NCBI GenBank assembly: GCA_015680685.1
Contig: MNCI01035156.1
Span: 541,572 to 605,571 of the forward strand
Direction of reading: 5' to 3'
From: Gnetum montanum
Taxonomy: Eukaryota > Streptophyta > Gnetopsida > Gnetales > Gnetaceae
DNA length: 64,000 nt
Under the pieces are notes generated by a model that saw only the letters and a program-made list of their open reading frames with translations, did not search any database and had not been told where the DNA came from. Positions 35,333 to 44,389 of the stretch are shown here, one piece after another. The translations under genes and the position numbers were made by a program. The first letter of the stretch is position 1; every line of letters begins with the position of its first letter.

Positions 35333-35634
35333 TGTTAAATTCAGGAACAGATAGAGAACCGAAGAAAACAGAAAACACAGGCAACACAAATAGCTTTGTG
35401 TGGCGTTTAGGCAAGCACACCTCTGAAAATAAATGAGAATTATTATTAAATAATAATTGCTAGATACAATTATAGAAATAACAACATTTTTGGGCCGTTA
35501 TAGAAGAGAATGGAAACTAGACCAGTAACTACTGGTTAACTATTGCTCTAACTGCTGTTAACTACTGTTAACTATTGCTCACTGCTGTTAACTAGTTTTG
35601 ACCTGTGTTGGATCAGTCACCACTTAACTTAACA
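35333..35634 (-). repeat. 5' LTR of the copia element
   Basis: 302 bp, plus orientation TGTTAAATTCAGG to ACTTAACTTAACA. Compared with the 3' LTR it carries a small extra stretch (around CAGTCACCACTTA, 35614-35626) just inside the outer end and scattered substitutions, many of them transitions. Confidence 0.95.
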
Positions 35635-35639
35635 TCAAA

Positions 35640-36449
35640 GACTCTAACACTAACCACCTATTACTTTATAAAGTTTATATATAAGAAAAAGAATATAAAA
35701 AATGAGTATCTCTAATCTGCAGATTCATCCACATAAAATAGATGGAGCTAAATAATTTTTTAGGGGAATCTCCAGAAACAGTGCAGCAAACTTCCTAAAA
35801 CCAAATACCGATAAAGCTTCATTTAAGGAAACCATGGTCAAAGGGACCTGCATTTTCACCTTTGGATGAGAGAAGCTATGGGTCCTAACCATGATCAGGT
35901 ACTTAGTTTACATGATGCAATTGGTGTTAGGTTCAAATCCTGATTTACCAACCTTTTCCATATACATTTATGTAAACTCCAACGGTTAGGAAAGATTATA
36001 GCAAGGTTCACCATTATGAAGTATAGAATTTGGAGGGTTAAAAGATTATACCATGGTTGGACTCTGAAAAGAAGTTTTATTAATAGGAAAAGACTATCAA
36101 ATGCATAAACCTCATTAAGTCAGTGAAACAAATAAAAAAAAATAGGAAAGCTTAGATTACTAGGGATGAAATTCTGAGAAATGCCCTCAGAAATAATCGT
36201 CATTCGTGAGAGGAAGAAACCCCACCTAGGGAACTACCATCCACCAAAACCAACCAGCCATTACAAGAGAGAGTGGCAAAAATTTGAACAAGGCAAATAG
36301 CGCTTGATAAGAGCCAAAGAGACTCTTAGATGGTGACTCCACTCAAATTTAGGAAAGAAAGCTTCTATGCAGAGATTCCTGTTGAAGAGGGTTATTTGAA
36401 TTCATGGGTCTTTCCCAAGGTTATAGAAGATGAATCAACTAATGAATAT
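35640..36449. other. intergenic, with one tRNA-like promoter box
   Basis: No gene seen. At 35930-35940 AGGTTCAAATCCT contains a good internal B-box match (GGTTCAAATCC), and AGGTACTTAG lies about 35 bases upstream as a weak A-box. It could be a tRNA-derived SINE head or a chance match. No cloverleaf or A-rich tail can be drawn with confidence. Confidence 0.3.
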
Positions 36450-37950
36450 CCATTTTAAACTTTGATGCTTGAGATTTGAGTTAAAAATGAATGAGGCCAA
36501 AGGTCTACAATTTCTCCATTATTGTTAAATGACATTTATTAGAATAATCAATCATTTGAAAGATAACATTACATCTACGCTTCCAAATATAATATAGAAT
36601 AATAAGCCTAATAACTTTCCACAGAAATTTAAAATTAGTAGAAGTGGTGACCAAAAGGCCAAATATAACATAATCTTGAGATAGCTTGCATGATGGAATT
36701 ACTTTGGAAGCCCATGTCCACATGTGCTATGCAAAGGGGCAATGCCAAAACACATAAACAAAGTCTTCTTTACCACCACAAGGAGGGAAATTAGGACTAT
36801 GAAACCTAAGATATTTGAGACGATTGTCGCTAGGTAAACCTTGGTGGAGGAGACACCAAAGGAACTGCTTAATTTTAGTGAGAGTCAATAGTTTTCAAAT
36901 ACATTGGAAGAGGGAAATTCAGAATTGTTTCGACTCTTGTTTGTGCCAAGACTTGTTACATTGTTGAATGATACTTGATGAGTCATGCAAAAGGTGAAAG
37001 GGGACATGCAACTTATAAGGTATAAGTTTCAACCCATTAATCCATTAAAGGCCATGAAAAGTGCTTTGCATTGAGATGTCTAGCTATAAATGACAATGAA
37101 TGAAGGTATAAACTCGAGCCAAGCAATGGTGCATTGCTTTAGACATGCCATACAAATTATTAAACTCGGCTCTTGAAATCCATTAATCAGCAAGTCGAAG
37201 AAAACTCACAAAAATAACTCCCTTTCGATACTAAGAGGTTGCAACCTTAGCATTCCTAATGGCAAGGGGAGTAGGTGACAAAGGTAACCACCAAGGACAC
37301 AACTTAGAGAAAAGAGTAAGGTTGTCTTGACATTAGTCCAATCTGTATAACGTGTAGAATTTGCCAAGCCCTCCAAATGCTTTTGAAAACATGACATCCA
37401 AGAATAATGATAGTGTGGGTGGAAAGGATCTAGTTAACAAAATGGATTCCTTTCCAATAGGGCTTATTTTTGGGAAATGTTTATTGAAGCCTTAATTAGA
37501 GGAGGGTCCCAATAATGTTTGAGGCATCTAGATGCTAAACCAACCACTTAGCAACTACGGTAATCCCCTGGTTAAAAGAGTTCAAAAACCTTAGCCACCC
37601 ACCCTTATTCTTAAGAAGAGTAATAATATTCCAAGTGACACAATGGAAGCTTTTTTGAGAATCTTTAGAGGACCACATGAAGTTACAAAATAATCATTCA
37701 AGCTTTTGATAACTAGCTTTGGGGTTGGGGGGGTGGGGTGTTGGTTGGTTGCAGAGCAACATGAAGAGTAATACACATGGGTGGATGCACATATAAACTT
37801 ACATACAAGGTACTTACCACCTAGAGTGAGGGGTTTAGTCTTCCATTTTTCAAGTTTCTTTTGAATCCAAAAAATAAGAAGGATGAACTAGTCATAACAT
37901 GACCTTCTTTTATCAAGTTTCAGAATGTGGTAGCTTTTGGATTGATGGTT
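36450..37950 (-). pseudogene. LINE (L1-type) 3' fragment: RT tail and zinc-binding region
   Basis: This is the C-terminal part of a plant L1-type LINE polymerase on the minus strand. Reading through frame changes: NFMWSSKDSQKSFHCVTWN, then LLKNKGGWLRFLNS and TVVAKWLV (37660-37530), the post-RT segment. Further on is KQFLWCLLHQGLPSDNRL with CGGKEDFVYVFWHCPFA (36880-36730), the zf-RVT zinc-binding pattern. Last comes IILYYIWKRRCNVIF (about 36570-36614), which closes such proteins. Many stops and shifts make it dead. The endonuclease and RT core are missing, as expected for a 5'-truncated LINE. Confidence 0.7.
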
Positions 37951-38329
37951 AGAGGTTAGATTGCCTACCACATTCAATTATAGCATGACAATAACCTTTC
38001 ATATTCATTCTATTTCATGACACTAGAACTCTCTTTAAGATTAGTTGGGAAATATGCGGTTGGCATGTTTCAAAAATCACAATAAATCAACAAGTTGGAG
38101 AGAGTTATATTTAAAAAAAAAATACTTAAATCTATTGATTTATTTCTAAAAATAAAGTTTATTATAAAAGTCTTGCTAACTCATCTGTAGAGTTAAAAAA
38201 ACTATGCTTAAGATCATTTAACATGCAAGTTTTACCAATTAAACTTCCCAAGAAATCTAAGTGAAATACAATGAGATTGGACTGAAAATGTGTAAAAAAT
38301 GTTTTAAAAAATAATGATCAGGCCGTAAC
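37951..38329. other. no identifiable feature
   Basis: A+T-rich sequence without a readable frame or repeat structure that I can recognise. Confidence 0.4.
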
Positions 38330-38660
38330 AGAAGGTGTCAAATTACTATAACAAATCAAAATAATGGTCAGTCTCCATTACGTGATAAATTATTTAACAT
38401 ATTCGTGCGGAAGAATGGTTAATCAGAATCCAATTTTAAATTGTTGCCAGAATTCTTCACAATTTATTTACCATAACAATCCCAAAGAATGGTAAATCCC
38501 CATTTGCAATTTATTATGTAACATAATCATACAAAAGAATTGGTTGATTCCAATCCAATTAATTAAGAATTCCTTGTTTCCTGACAATCCAAAAGAATGG
38601 TCAATCCCAATCATGCAATGAATTATTTAGCATAACAATCCAGAAGAATGGTGAATATCC
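38330..38660. repeat. degenerate tandem repeat, about five units of 50-75 bases
   Basis: A module of the form AATTATTTA-CATAACAATCC-AAAGAATGGT-AATCCCAATC recurs with variation near 38385, 38455, 38510, 38575 and 38620. One similar module stands at about 56308-56350 (AATGAATTATTTATCATAAAAATGC), linking the two places. Confidence 0.6.
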
Positions 38661-39080
38661 AATGCCATTTAAAACTGCAACGAGAATCCCTCCGCAGCCA
38701 GCAAATAACTATAAATTTCATAACCGATGGACCCAGCTAATCTAACCATTCGTTTTAAAATGCTAATGGACCGTCGCAATGGAAGGCTCATCCAATCATT
38801 TGACAGTGACCTTTCAACTAATGATAATGGGCTGTCACATGGTAATTGGAAATCTAGTTTATAATTTTTATTATTATTATTTCATCGCCTAGGATGTCAG
38901 TGGGAAGAATCGAGAGTTCCATTTTTAATTTATCAGCCCTCCTATTTCCACGTAGACCAGGCGTTTGCACTATAAAGTTGCTGAATCTGCATCGATCCCA
39001 AATTCCAACAGCTAACTTATTTAAAGTCACGAGCTTTGCTACTTCCTACCCGAAAAATAAACCGAATGATATCGGTTCAT
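38640..39080 (+). promoter_or_regulatory. promoter-like block shared with 56330-56790
   Basis: Contains GCTAATGGACCGTCGCA (about 38762) and a second ATAATGGGCTGTCAC (about 38825), then an A+T stretch, and CACTATAAAGT (about 38969) as a good TATA-like box. The same succession occurs near 56460-56715. No gene follows within reach: the short frame 38894-39082 has no recognisable domain. It may be a terminal part of an unknown repeat or the promoter of a lost gene. Confidence 0.3.
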
Positions 39081-39360
39081 AAATATATGTAAACATTGAT
39101 CCCATATTCATGGACACTCCAATCATATGGACGTGTTCTTAGGTCTCATCCCTATCAGTTAACAGATGCTGGCTAAGTAACTAGCCTCCGGTCCATAATA
39201 CCATATAATCATGGCATCTTTATCTTGCCTATCTTTGGATTTTTTACTTAAAATTTTGTCATTCATGTTTTTAATTTAATTTTCTTAAATTATCAATAAA
39301 ATTTTATGCTCTTTGAAGCATATACGATATCTTTCAAGATCCATGGCCAATTTCCTTCTT

Positions 39361-39444
39361 ATATTCATAATTTTTCGTGTTTTCAAGCATACGATTTTTT
39401 TTATATTCATAATTTTTCGTGTTTTCAAGCATACGATTTTTTTT
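39361..39444. repeat. two tandem copies of a 42-bp unit
   Basis: ATATTCATAATTTTTCGTGT starts at 39361 and again at 39403. Each copy ends in a T-run, and the two copies are identical apart from the length of that run. Part of a third copy (AAGCATATACGATATCTTTC) precedes them near 39316. Confidence 0.92.
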
Positions 39445-39824
39445 TTCACAAAGTGGCCGTTACTATAAATGCAAAGGATTAACTGGAATAAGGAAGGCAC
39501 TGGATTAATAAATGAAACAGTTAGGACAAGGCTCTAGACTATGATACGTATCAAGCAGATAGTCAAAAACTTTTGAGAAAATGTATAAAGAAAGAAATAC
39601 TTTTATTGAACTTATATAAGAGATATTGACATAAAAAGCAATATATTCCTAGATCCTTATTTCTCATTTTAAAATTATTAGATAGGGCAAAAATGGTTAA
39701 AAATTTATAAAGAGCAGAGAACATATCACTTGTATATTCAAAAGGAAAATGAAAATAAATCACATATTTTTAAAGTGTTAAGGTTAAGGAGACTCAATAA
39801 AAAAGGCATATTATGTTTGTTTTG

Positions 39825-40010
39825 TTTTAATTTTTTTTTAATTTTATTTTTCAAGAAAACTCAAGGCTAGTAGCATAACCCCTACCCACATAGTAGGGCA
39901 AATGTGATGCACTAAAGAAAAAGGTCCCAGCACAAGCCTACTACACTACTTCCATACCCATAAGTGAAGATAACAATCAAAGCCATAATCTCCGATCCAG
40001 AGGTAAGTGT
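39825..40010 (-). repeat. SINE copy 1 (tRNA-derived family)
   Basis: On the minus strand this reads from a tRNA-like head (ATGGCTTTGATTGTTATC, B-box-like, about 39970-39987) through GGCTTGTGCTGGGACC and ATGTGGGTAGGGGTTATG to CCTTGAGTTTTCTTGAAAAA. It ends in a long A-rich tail (plus-strand T-rich run at 39825-39850). It aligns along most of its length with 55148-55345. Head, body and A-tail together fit a short interspersed element moved by a LINE. Confidence 0.6.
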
Positions 40011-40013
40011 GGT

Positions 40014-40069
40014 GAGCACCTAAAGGCATATTACAATTGGGTGAGCACCTAAAGGCATATTACAATTAG
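40014..40069. repeat. 28-bp tandem duplication
   Basis: GTGAGCACCTAAAGGCATAT followed by TACAATTG occurs twice in a row, at about 40011 and 40039. The first copy lies beside the head of SINE copy 1, so it may mark that element's border. Confidence 0.75.
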
Positions 40070-40245
40070 TAACTTCATGAGAAATACCAGGGAGAGTCAT
40101 AGCTTTAATGATAAAACTTTTTTATTGCCCATTCTGCATATATTTATCTACTAAATCTTTTTCAAATAAGAATAAAATATAATAAAAATTTCAAAAATTT
40201 GTAAATAAATAATTTTAATTTAGTGAGAGCGGCCGTGCTGAATAT

Positions 40246-40800
40246 TCATGCTTTGTTCACTCCTTCACGACTTGTCCTCCGGATGGTGGTCACGACCGCA
40301 CCCGCTGCATCGTTGTTGAGGTACGCATGCACAAGTCTTGCCAAGAAAAGGAGCAAAGCCAGGGCTGAGGCAGTGCCGGTGACAAGGGAGAACCCCCAGA
40401 AACTACTCAGGCTTAGCTGCTCCGACACCGGCTGCGGGAAATTGTTGCAGAATATGTCGATTATGAAGGCCCATGGTGCTGGTTCTGCGGATTGAAGGAT
40501 TTGGACAACTTGTGGGAGGTACTTCTCCATGATTGTGAAAACACGCAAGGGCACCGTTGTTTGGGGATCACCGGTATCGATGTCTGTTAAGGGTAGGATT
40601 GTGAGGAGGCCGCCGGTGGTGTTGTTGTTGCAGAGGAGAGTGAGGTGGCGTAGCAGGTTCTGGGATTGTGTGGAGTTGTAGAGGTCCTTTACGAGCATAA
40701 GTGTTACGTTGCAGTTGTGATTGCAGAGCAGGTGACGAGCTAGCTCGCAGAATGGAGTTATGTGGCCTATCCCGGGTGACGCGAACATGAAGATGCTGGG
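40246..40800 (-). pseudogene. UDP-glycosyltransferase, N-terminal fragment
   Basis: Plant family-1 UDP-glycosyltransferases move a sugar from UDP-sugar to small molecules in the cytosol. The frame from the ATG at 40786-40788 reads MFASPGIGHITPFCELARHL, the acceptor-side first strand and helix with its conserved glycine-histidine. It continues CNVTLMLVKDLYNSTQSQN and VVQILQSAEPAPWAFIIDIF, then a last family-like stretch TGTASALALLLFLARL. It then departs from the family and ends at 40246 after only 180 of the usual 460-490 residues. The PSPG box that binds UDP-sugar is absent. Upstream, an in-frame TGA follows within 15 codons, so the natural start is also lost. It is CpG-rich compared with its surroundings. 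It is a truncated gene copy. Confidence 0.8.
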
Positions 40801-41079
40801 CTTTTCTTCTTCTGGCTGCTTATAGCCTCATGTTGCTGCTGCTTCGCCCCAGCCGTTCCGGATTTTTGGAGGAGTGTACAGTAGAATGGCTGGCAGGGAG
40901 ACGTTGACAATGGCACTTTATTATTTATATTAATTCAATAGGATCCACGGAAAAGAATATTTATTAATGGTATAAATAATGACTTAATGGAAGTGGCAAC
41001 CTTTATCATTTTAGTGTACTTATTTAATTTAATAGATTGGCAAAAGATAGTCAAGGATTTGCTGATAATTTAACAAAAC
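40801..41079. other. no identifiable feature
   Basis: This is the 5' flank of the glycosyltransferase fragment. The first 110 bases are GC-richer than the surroundings, the rest A+T-rich. No promoter element can be assigned. Confidence 0.35.
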
Positions 41080-42000
41080 ATCATGTTATGTTTTCAATCC
41101 TTTGCTTTATCTCGAATACCATCACAAATAATTTGTAAGTGGTCAAAACTCATGGAATTCCTAATTATCATGAAATCAAAAATTATTAATCATGGCCTCC
41201 TGCTTGTATTGGAGAGTTGGCATCAACAATTTTATTTTCTCAATCATCCCTTAAAATTACCATCCACGGTCTTGTGATTTGTCAAGAACTTCTTTAAAGA
41301 ATTTCTCTTGCCATGCAAGCTACAAGACTTCTACTTCTAAAGGTAAAAGAAGAAACATTCACATAATAACATTGAGTAAGATGTTTGCATCTTCATCTTT
41401 AATTTATTGAAAAGAAAAGATTTTTGCATTCTTTCAATATTTTTTCAAAGTTTAGCACTCAATGCAAGACCCTAAACAACACGTTGATACAAAACACTAT
41501 GATAGATGATAGTATGAAAAAGTTGTTTTTCAACATTTCAATTCTAGAGTCCTAAATCTTTGCACTTATTTTTAAAAGCATATTGAGCTTTGAAACCTAT
41601 TGCTATTTTTCCTATAATGCACTTCTCCGACATATAGTTGTTTGAATAAATGAGATCCAAATATTTAAAAGAATCAACTATTTACACATTGGCACCTCCA
41701 AAACTAAAGTTATAACATGTATTTCTTATACCCTAGATCATTAATTTGGTTATATCCACATTCACTTAAAAGAATAGATGATCAACAATAGTTTTCTAAA
41801 ATTTACAACATATTTTGCATACCTTTGGAAATATTTTAATAGCTGGACATGACAACACTGAAGCATAAAAATACTGATGTAGATTTGCTATATAAAAATC
41901 AAAATTGTATAATACTGGCTATCCTTTAATAACATACCTCTTCTCTACCTCAAAAATTTTACTTTCTACTTTCTTCTTCTTTTTTACATCCTTTACAAAG
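41080..42000 (-). pseudogene. LINE reverse transcriptase remnant, second type
   Basis: Minus-strand reading with stops and shifts gives, from the right, a segment like SPTLF-FYI: LYNFDFYIANLHQYFYA (about 41925-41875). The catalytic YADD segment is missing. Then come VNVDITKLM (about 41750), FSFGGANV, VDSFKYLDLIYSNNYMSEK (about 41690-41630), KIAIGFKAQYAFKNKCKDLG (about 41615-41556), NIERMQKSFLF, and PLEVEVL-LAWQEKFFKEVL. This order (K-T-K-V-M, F.FGG, SFKYLG, AL-NKC, W..IE.IQK.FL) is the thumb region of a non-LTR polymerase distinct from the L1-type fragment at 36.5-37.9 kb. The catalytic block has been deleted, so it is dead. Confidence 0.6.
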
Positions 42001-43247
42001 TACTTATTAGTGAACTTGCAAATGTTAGCTCTAGAAATTTGGTAAAAGTTGCTATCACGTAAGCTTCATTCACCTCTCCTAATCAAGACACCATTAAGCT
42101 TAAACTGACTTGCATAAACAAAAGTTGTTGATGATGTAAAAACAAAACACAAACACATATAGATGAAGGTATTTGAAAAGAAAGAGGTGTAAAGTAAGTT
42201 CAAGTTATGAAAAAGTTTTATAACATTCAAAAATATTCAAGTTAAATAAGCAAGAACTCACAATTAGTTCTTCCAATAAATTCTTAAATATTTGCTTATT
42301 ATCTTGAATAAAACCTTTTAAAGAAGAGCTAAAGATTATTTGCAAGAGTATTTAACATTTTAATTATTTTTTAATAGTTTTATTGTATTCTACTTGTCTA
42401 GAAAATAACAAGAAAACCTAGCCACTAAATTGTCATTTGCATATGATATTCTTGTAGACAATTTTAATCTTTCTTAGAAAGGTTCTTTTCAAGATATTGT
42501 GCATAGTATATGACTTGTCATAAAATCCCTTGATAACCAAAAATATTTAATCCATCATAGGTGACAAATCCTAAGATGGTATTTTGGAGGAAAAGTGCAA
42601 GCTTTTAGTATTCTAATATAGAACTAAAATTTTTCATATAACATATTGCAATATTTTCAACCCACTTACCATACATCCCTGTAGATAGTGAGGTATATAG
42701 ATAGTGCTTACTAACATAAATGATGAATCTTTAAACATGAAATAAGTTCCTAAAATAATTATAGTATCAATTGCAGAATGTTCTAAATGTCATGTATAGC
42801 TATGATCTTCAACAAGGTCCAAACTACCAATGTTATATTTCCACTAAATAAATTTTTTTTTGTTGTAAACTTACCCTTGTATTACAATATTCACAAGTAA
42901 ACAATGAGTTGTTTGCTAAAAATTCCATAATATCTTTGTGTAAGAACTAAAAAGAATGATAATGAGATAACTCTATATAATCATATAATGTAGCATCTCT
43001 ACAGGTAAAATAGCATATGGTAACAAAAGAAAAAGCATGTTGACATAACATTTTTAGTTAAACATATTATTTATGATCATCAATTTTTTAAAATAAATCA
43101 CACAAATTTCAAGAGATTTCCTCACTAACATTGCAATGCTACTAGAAGGTCTTCCTCTTCATCCTACTTTTGTGTTTCTTACAATAAATTTAATAAATCT
43201 AGGATTGACAAAATCTACAAAACCATCGTTGTTTCAACAAAACTAGA
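42001..43247. other. no identifiable gene
   Basis: A+T-rich, with stops in all frames and no recognisable domain. It is possibly the rest of the LINE whose RT tail lies to the left. Gypsy element D inserted at its right end. Confidence 0.4.
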
Positions 43248-44163
43248 TGATGAGTGGTGAGGTACCCCTATGCCCAACCATACGAATCACAATGCATTCA
43301 TGCACAATCCAATCAAATTCTATGGACTTTATCATTTCCGATGCACTAGTCTTTTAGAAAGTGAATCTTGCCTTAAGCTCAATTGTTGTCTTCCCAATTA
43401 CACTTGTGATGTACACTAGTATGGTTAAGTGTAATTGAGGCATATGATTTCTATCATTTTGTATTTTTATGGTTTGATATTCAAATGAAGATAAAAGTGA
43501 TTGGATTAACTAATTTAAACTAGCTAATTAGCTAGCATTTAACTAATTCTAACATAAGTATTCGGTTCCACTTTCCGTACATGTCCTGAACCCACATATC
43601 CACTACTAGGTGACCAAGTGCTATGCTACTAGGCATACCAAGCAATAATATTGCTAGGATTACCAAGCAAATACATGTTACACTCGAAGTGGTTGTACTT
43701 ATGTGTTTAATCTATCTTGCTTAATCGCTTCATTAACTTAATTACTAGAAACACTTAATAAATAATTGAAAATATTAAATGCATAAATAAAATATTTAAT
43801 CTATCTAGAATGCTACAAGATTTATCAAAAAGCTTTTCTTTATTGCTGCACACACTATTGTGCTCAAGTACAACAATGCTTGAATAAAGATCCATACACT
43901 CAATGACTCCTACAACAAGCACTTCGGAGGAAAATTCTAACTTTCAAATGGACAAACTACAAGAGCTTCATTGCAACTAAAATCTCTATTGCCATAAATG
44001 TGGTTGGTGAGGGCATATTTATAGCTGAATATAGACACTATGTCAATGGGCCCTCACCGACACATGATATGATGCATTACTGAGACCTTGTCGATAAGGC
44101 CTAGTCGCCAAGGCCACATTGACGAAGCCTCGTTGACACAACCATCAACACTGCAACTCATCA
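43248..44163 (-). repeat. 3' LTR of gypsy element D
   Basis: 916 bp, plus orientation TGATGAGTGGTGAGGTACCC to CAACTCATCA, with TGATGAG/CTCATCA inverted ends. It is collinear with 53992-54876. A TATA-like GCTATAAATATG on the minus strand (about 44010-44025) sits as an LTR promoter would. Confidence 0.93.
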
Positions 44164-44389
44164 TAACCCCATGAATAAATGAAAATGCATCCTCAAGTTC
44201 TTTTACAAAATTGGGAAGATATGAGATTATTAACTAACTATTTTAAAACAAAACTGACTGACTGACTTGAGAAAAAACATAGTGCTTAAGTGTATGGATC
44301 AACACATTACAAAAAATGATAATGTTTATGACACAAAATCAAACACTGTGATAAGACTCTTCAAAATTGGATAGTATGTTCTTTGATGA
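44164..44389. other. 3' untranslated part of element D with polypurine-like tract
   Basis: Minus-strand ATGGGGTTA abuts the LTR and is matched by ATGGGGGTA beside the F LTR, making it the candidate polypurine tract. The rest is non-coding and similar to 62955-63150 in element F. Confidence 0.6.

Larger units (their letters stand above)
31054..35639 (-). mobile_element. complete, inactive Ty1/copia element with 5-bp target-site duplication
   Basis: The element spans 31059-35634 on the minus strand and is flanked by TCAAA on both sides (31054-31058 and 35635-35639), the duplication made at integration. It has two LTRs, an iMet primer site (35316-35330), a purine-rich tract (31345-31357) and one long coding region in copia order: gag, protease, integrase, RT, RNase H. 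Seven internal stops and one frameshift inactivate the coding region. The LTRs differ at about 25 of 285 aligned bases by my hand count, plus a small insertion, so the insertion is old. It lies just downstream of the DUF247 gene. Confidence 0.95.

Noticed and set aside
35880-35950. A tRNA gene
   Set aside because: A B-box-like GGTTCAAATCC is present, but no acceptor stem, anticodon arm or clean A-box can be folded around it by eye.
38894-39082. Small plus-strand frame after a promoter-like block
   Set aside because: 62 residues, no domain, no conserved partner at the similar block near 56.7 kb.
39285-39500. 71-residue minus-strand frame with repeated ICLKTRKIMNI segments
   Set aside because: The repetition comes only from the 42-bp tandem repeat; no sign of a protein.
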